Below, in pieces: positions 61,719 to 64,000 of a DNA stretch of 64,000 nucleotides. The notes below the pieces were generated by a model. It was not told where the DNA came from. It made no database searches and saw nothing but the letters and a program-made list of their open reading frames with translations. The stretch comes from CAVTWJ01 sp964525605. Its GTDB lineage: Bacteria > Oederibacteriota > Muellerivitia > Muellerivitales > Muellerivitaceae. Positions within the stretch are counted from its first letter, which is position 1; every line of letters begins with the position of its first letter. The stretch is from contig CAZGKT010000005.1 of the NCBI GenBank assembly GCA_964525605.1, positions 62,001-126,000 of the forward strand, in the 5' to 3' direction. Both the position numbers and the translations under genes were made by a program.

Positions 61719-62669
61719 ATGTTTTCCCTTTTTCCAGGCGCTAGTCTCAAAATCGCAAAAAACCTCATCAAAGTTACCGGTGTAAAAGACGGCCTAAAAC
61801 TTTTTTTATCGATGAACCTTTCCAACGTCAACAAGACCGAATTGTATATCCAGATGCTGGCGCTGAACGCCACGAATCTTCTCCAAACGATGAAAGAAGA
61901 CTTCATCAGCAAGGAAATTGATTCGGAGGACAGCCAGGATATCGTGGATGACTATGTGATCGAAAACCTCCGCCATCAAGAATTTATTCCCATACGCGAT
62001 GGGGCGGAACTGATGGATAAATGCCAGGAAATCGAGGGATATGCCCAAAAATTCCGTATCCACTGGTTGGGCGAAGGCGAACAGACGGGTCCCGAACCCC
62101 GATATTTTTGCGTGATGGATGTATTACGAAAGCTTGGGAACGAGAAAAATCATTTTTTACAGGACACCCTTTTCGATTTCGTCACCCTCCAACATCAGCA
62201 TTTCACGCATTATTTTCAGACCCTCTTAAAGCCGATGGAAGAACCCGATATTCAGCCCGTGCCGGTAGCCGCCCCTGAAGTTCCGGCGGCCCAAGAAGTT
62301 TCGAAACCCGAGCCTTTAACGGAAGATTTGCCCCTCCCGGTCGCCCAAGAACCTGAACCGGTGTCCCAAGAAATCCCATCCGCGATTACCCCCGAAACCG
62401 TTCCCGTTGCGGAAGTTCAGCCTGCCCCAACGGCGCAAGCGCCCGAACCGGTGCCGGTGACGCTAAACCCCCTGAAGGATCAGGATATGTCCTGGTTGGA
62501 ACGGCTTTTTTGCCCTGAAACCGAAACCCCCGCCGTCCCCAAATCTGTCGCGGCTTCGGGAAATACCCCCTCCCGAACCCTCCAACCCACACCCTCCTCC
62601 CCCGCGAAGGAATCTCCCAATAATAAAGTCTTTGATTTGCCTAAAATGGAAAACCCTTTCCACCTTTAA
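61719..62669 (+). CDS. unrecognised protein with Pro/Ala-rich tail
   Basis: Predicted 316 residues. The first 170 are helical and charged (KDGLKLFLSMNLSNVNKTELYIQMLALNATNLLQTM), without signal peptide. Residues 175-300 are a Pro/Ala/Glu/Val-rich low-complexity linker, and the end is a short polar motif (FDLPKMENPFHL). GGGGG lies just before the ATG, a weak site. I recognise no family. It stands between comEC and a secreted protease gene on the same strand. It may be a cytoplasmic or membrane-associated scaffold; that is a guess. Confidence 0.5.
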   Translation: MFSLFPGASLKIAKNLIKVTGVKDGLKLFLSMNLSNVNKTELYIQMLALNATNLLQTMKEDFISKEIDSEDSQDIVDDYVIENLRHQEFIPIRDGAELMDKCQEIEGYAQKFRIHWLGEGEQTGPEPRYFCVMDVLRKLGNEKNHFLQDTLFDFVTLQHQHFTHYFQTLLKPMEEPDIQPVPVAAPEVPAAQEVSKPEPLTEDLPLPVAQEPEPVSQEIPSAITPETVPVAEVQPAPTAQAPEPVPVTLNPLKDQDMSWLERLFCPETETPAVPKSVAASGNTPSRTLQPTPSSPAKESPNNKVFDLPKMENPFHL

Positions 62670-62793
62670 AAGTCCGTGTGTGCCGGTCCCGTCCCGCGCT
62701 TTCCTTCGATCCTCCTACAAACCAGTCCTTTGAATTTGGGGGTCCGCCTATTAAACTTATGTCTCGCTTCTAACCTATACACGGAAATCCCCC

Positions 62794-64000
62794 TTGAACC
62801 CGAATCAAAAAAGCAGGCCCATCGGCCGGTTTCTTGCCCTTCTCGGAGTTCCTCTGTTCATGACTTTCGCGGTATCCGCTTTTGCCGGTCCCGTTTTGAA
62901 GGGGCATGTGCTGGAGGAAATCTCAAGCCTCCCCAAATGGGGCGCGGTGGAAGATTCGGCCATCCTGAGGCTTGGCATCGGATTACCCCTTCGGGACCCG
63001 CAGGACCTCCAGGACCTCTTGACCCGTCTCTACGACCCCCGTGACCCGCTGTACCGGCATTTCCTCACCCCCGATGATTTCGCCCAGAGGTTCGGGCCGT
63101 CCGAGTCGGACTATCAGGCCCTGATCGCTTTCGTCCAATCCCAGGGTTTGACGGTCACCGGCACCTTCCCCAGCCGTGAGCAATTGGACGTGGCCGGAAA
63201 AGCGTCGGATATCCGAAAGGTTTTTCATGTGAAACTGGATTACTACCAACGACCGGATGGGAGCCGTTTTTACGCCAACGATTCCGACCCCACGCCCGAC
63301 AGTCCCGTGCCGATCCACTACATTTCGGGTCTGAACAACTTTCATCGGCCCTTTTCCAAGTTGAGAAAAATAACAAGCTCCCAAGGCGGGGAATTCTCCC
63401 GAGGACCCAAGACGGGAACCGGCCCCGACGGGTTTTACCGGGGGAATGATTTTCGGGACGCCTATGTCCCCAACGTACCCGTCACGGTCAACGGGGCGGG
63501 GCAGTCCGTGGCCCTGTTGGAGTATGACGGTTATATTTTGTCCGACATTACGAGTTACCTCGCCGGTTGCAATCCCCCCGTTACCGCCGCCGCTCCCGTG
63601 CCCGTTTTTTGCGATGGGGCCACTTCCTCGAATCCCTCCTCACAGGGTGTGACGAACGGAAATGAGGATGAGGTGGTCTTGGATATCGACATGGTGAATT
63701 GCATGGCCCCGGGGGCCCAGGTGGTCGTTTATATGGTTCCCGGCGCTATTTTCAACAGCGGTCAGGCCCAATACGACACGGCTGCGGACGATATGCTCCT
63801 GCAAATGGCCAATGACGGTACCTGCCTTCAGATCAGCAGTTCCTGGGGCGGATACGGGGATGGCAATACCACCACTTACGAAAACCGGTTGGCTTCCCAA
63901 GGCCAGGCTTATTTTGAAGCCTCGGGGGACGGGGGTTCCTACATCCAGATCAGCTCAATCCACGGGAGTCCGGTAACCACCAATACCATTAGCCAGGACC
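62794..64000 (+). CDS. secreted sedolisin-type (S53) serine protease, N-terminal part
   Basis: The gene runs off the right edge; 402 codons are visible. TTG at 62794 starts a signal peptide (RFLALLGVPLFMTFAVSAFA). Residues about 40-190 are a pro-kumamolisin activation domain (DPLYRHFLTPDDFAQRFGPS, KASDIRKVFHVKL). The catalytic domain follows; the Glu/Asp pair of the sedolisin triad is E293 and D297 (DEVVLDID). SSWGGYGDG and FEASGDGGSY also fit. The serine (usually SGTS) is beyond the window. These enzymes are acid-active endopeptidases that digest extracellular protein. GGAA is a weak site eight bases before the start. Confidence 0.85.
   Translation, partial: MNPNQKSRPIGRFLALLGVPLFMTFAVSAFAGPVLKGHVLEEISSLPKWGAVEDSAILRLGIGLPLRDPQDLQDLLTRLYDPRDPLYRHFLTPDDFAQRFGPSESDYQALIAFVQSQGLTVTGTFPSREQLDVAGKASDIRKVFHVKLDYYQRPDGSRFYANDSDPTPDSPVPIHYISGLNNFHRPFSKLRKITSSQGGEFSRGPKTGTGPDGFYRGNDFRDAYVPNVPVTVNGAGQSVALLEYDGYILSDITSYLAGCNPPVTAAAPVPVFCDGATSSNPSSQGVTNGNEDEVVLDIDMVNCMAPGAQVVVYMVPGAIFNSGQAQYDTAADDMLLQMANDGTCLQISSSWGGYGDGNTTTYENRLASQGQAYFEASGDGGSYIQISSIHGSPVTTNTISQD

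Noticed and set aside
62676..63044. Frame of 122 codons overlapping the start of the S53 protease
   Set aside because: It is out of frame with the pro-kumamolisin domain, which has clear family sequence, so it is a shadow.

Overview
The window is 64 kb of chromosome from a Gram-negative (diderm) bacterium. It carries a TolC-type lipoprotein channel, an RND pump, a beta-barrel outer-membrane protein, many exported proteins with Sec signals or lipoboxes, a prepilin peptidase and a ComEC-like channel. GC is high, roughly the mid-to-upper 50s percent by eye. TTG and GTG starts are frequent and coupled gene pairs often overlap by four bases (ATGA or TTGA). I cannot assign a phylum. The mix of housekeeping genes with many poorly characterised secreted proteins would fit an uncultivated lineage, but that is inference. 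I found no rRNA, tRNA, CRISPR array, transposase, integrase or prophage.

Layout. 0-6.2 kb: the start of a leftward gene cut by the window edge, a membrane TIR-domain protein with a long 32-residue repeat array, a PilZ protein, and a coupled outer-membrane barrel/TPR pair. 6.2-9.8 kb: a 15-residue Lys-rich microprotein with its own terminator, a small membrane protein, Fe-type superoxide dismutase, a phosphoribosyltransferase, a winged-helix-like protein and prepilin peptidase. 9.8-14.6 kb: a membrane glycosyltransferase with a PA14-like tail, a FabF-type ketosynthase and a chromate transporter. 14.8-23.4 kb: a leftward sugar-uptake locus (xylF, xylG, an AT-rich coupled insert gene, xylH) and an exported family-3 glycosidase with a PA14 insert, separated by several inverted-repeat elements. 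23.4-31.5 kb: a membrane glycosyltransferase, then glmU, prs, rplY and pth, then a convergent second membrane glycosyltransferase.

31.5-38 kb: a leftward envelope-stress cluster of ECF sigma factor, zinc-finger anti-sigma, Spy/CpxP-like protein, TolC-like lipoprotein and RND pump, with no membrane-fusion-protein gene. 38-45.7 kb: a tiny membrane protein coupled to a family-2 glycosidase, two SGNH-type hydrolase paralogs, an NHL/FlgD-Ig protein coupled to a lipoprotein, and an NAD-dependent epimerase. 45.9-52.8 kb: a secreted protein, a double-hotdog/SDR fusion, and a compact FkbH / acyl carrier / MBOAT / SGNH operon. The last four resemble in logic the Dlt pathway, in which a carrier-bound acyl group is passed to an MBOAT and then to an SGNH protein for O-acylation of a surface polymer. 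I consider this the strongest candidate for an undescribed system.

52.8-64 kb: three tandem paralogs with an NHL propeller fused to a degenerate SGNH-like domain (the third frameshifted), a ComEC protein whose metallo-beta-lactamase metal motif is lost, an unrecognised Pro/Ala-tailed protein, and the first third or so of a sedolisin (S53) protease running off the end. Short intergenic inverted repeats of at least five kinds are scattered through the window. Several promoters share a TAYAAT-type -10 box with no clear -35, and two of these lie so close to the ATG that leaderless transcripts are likely.
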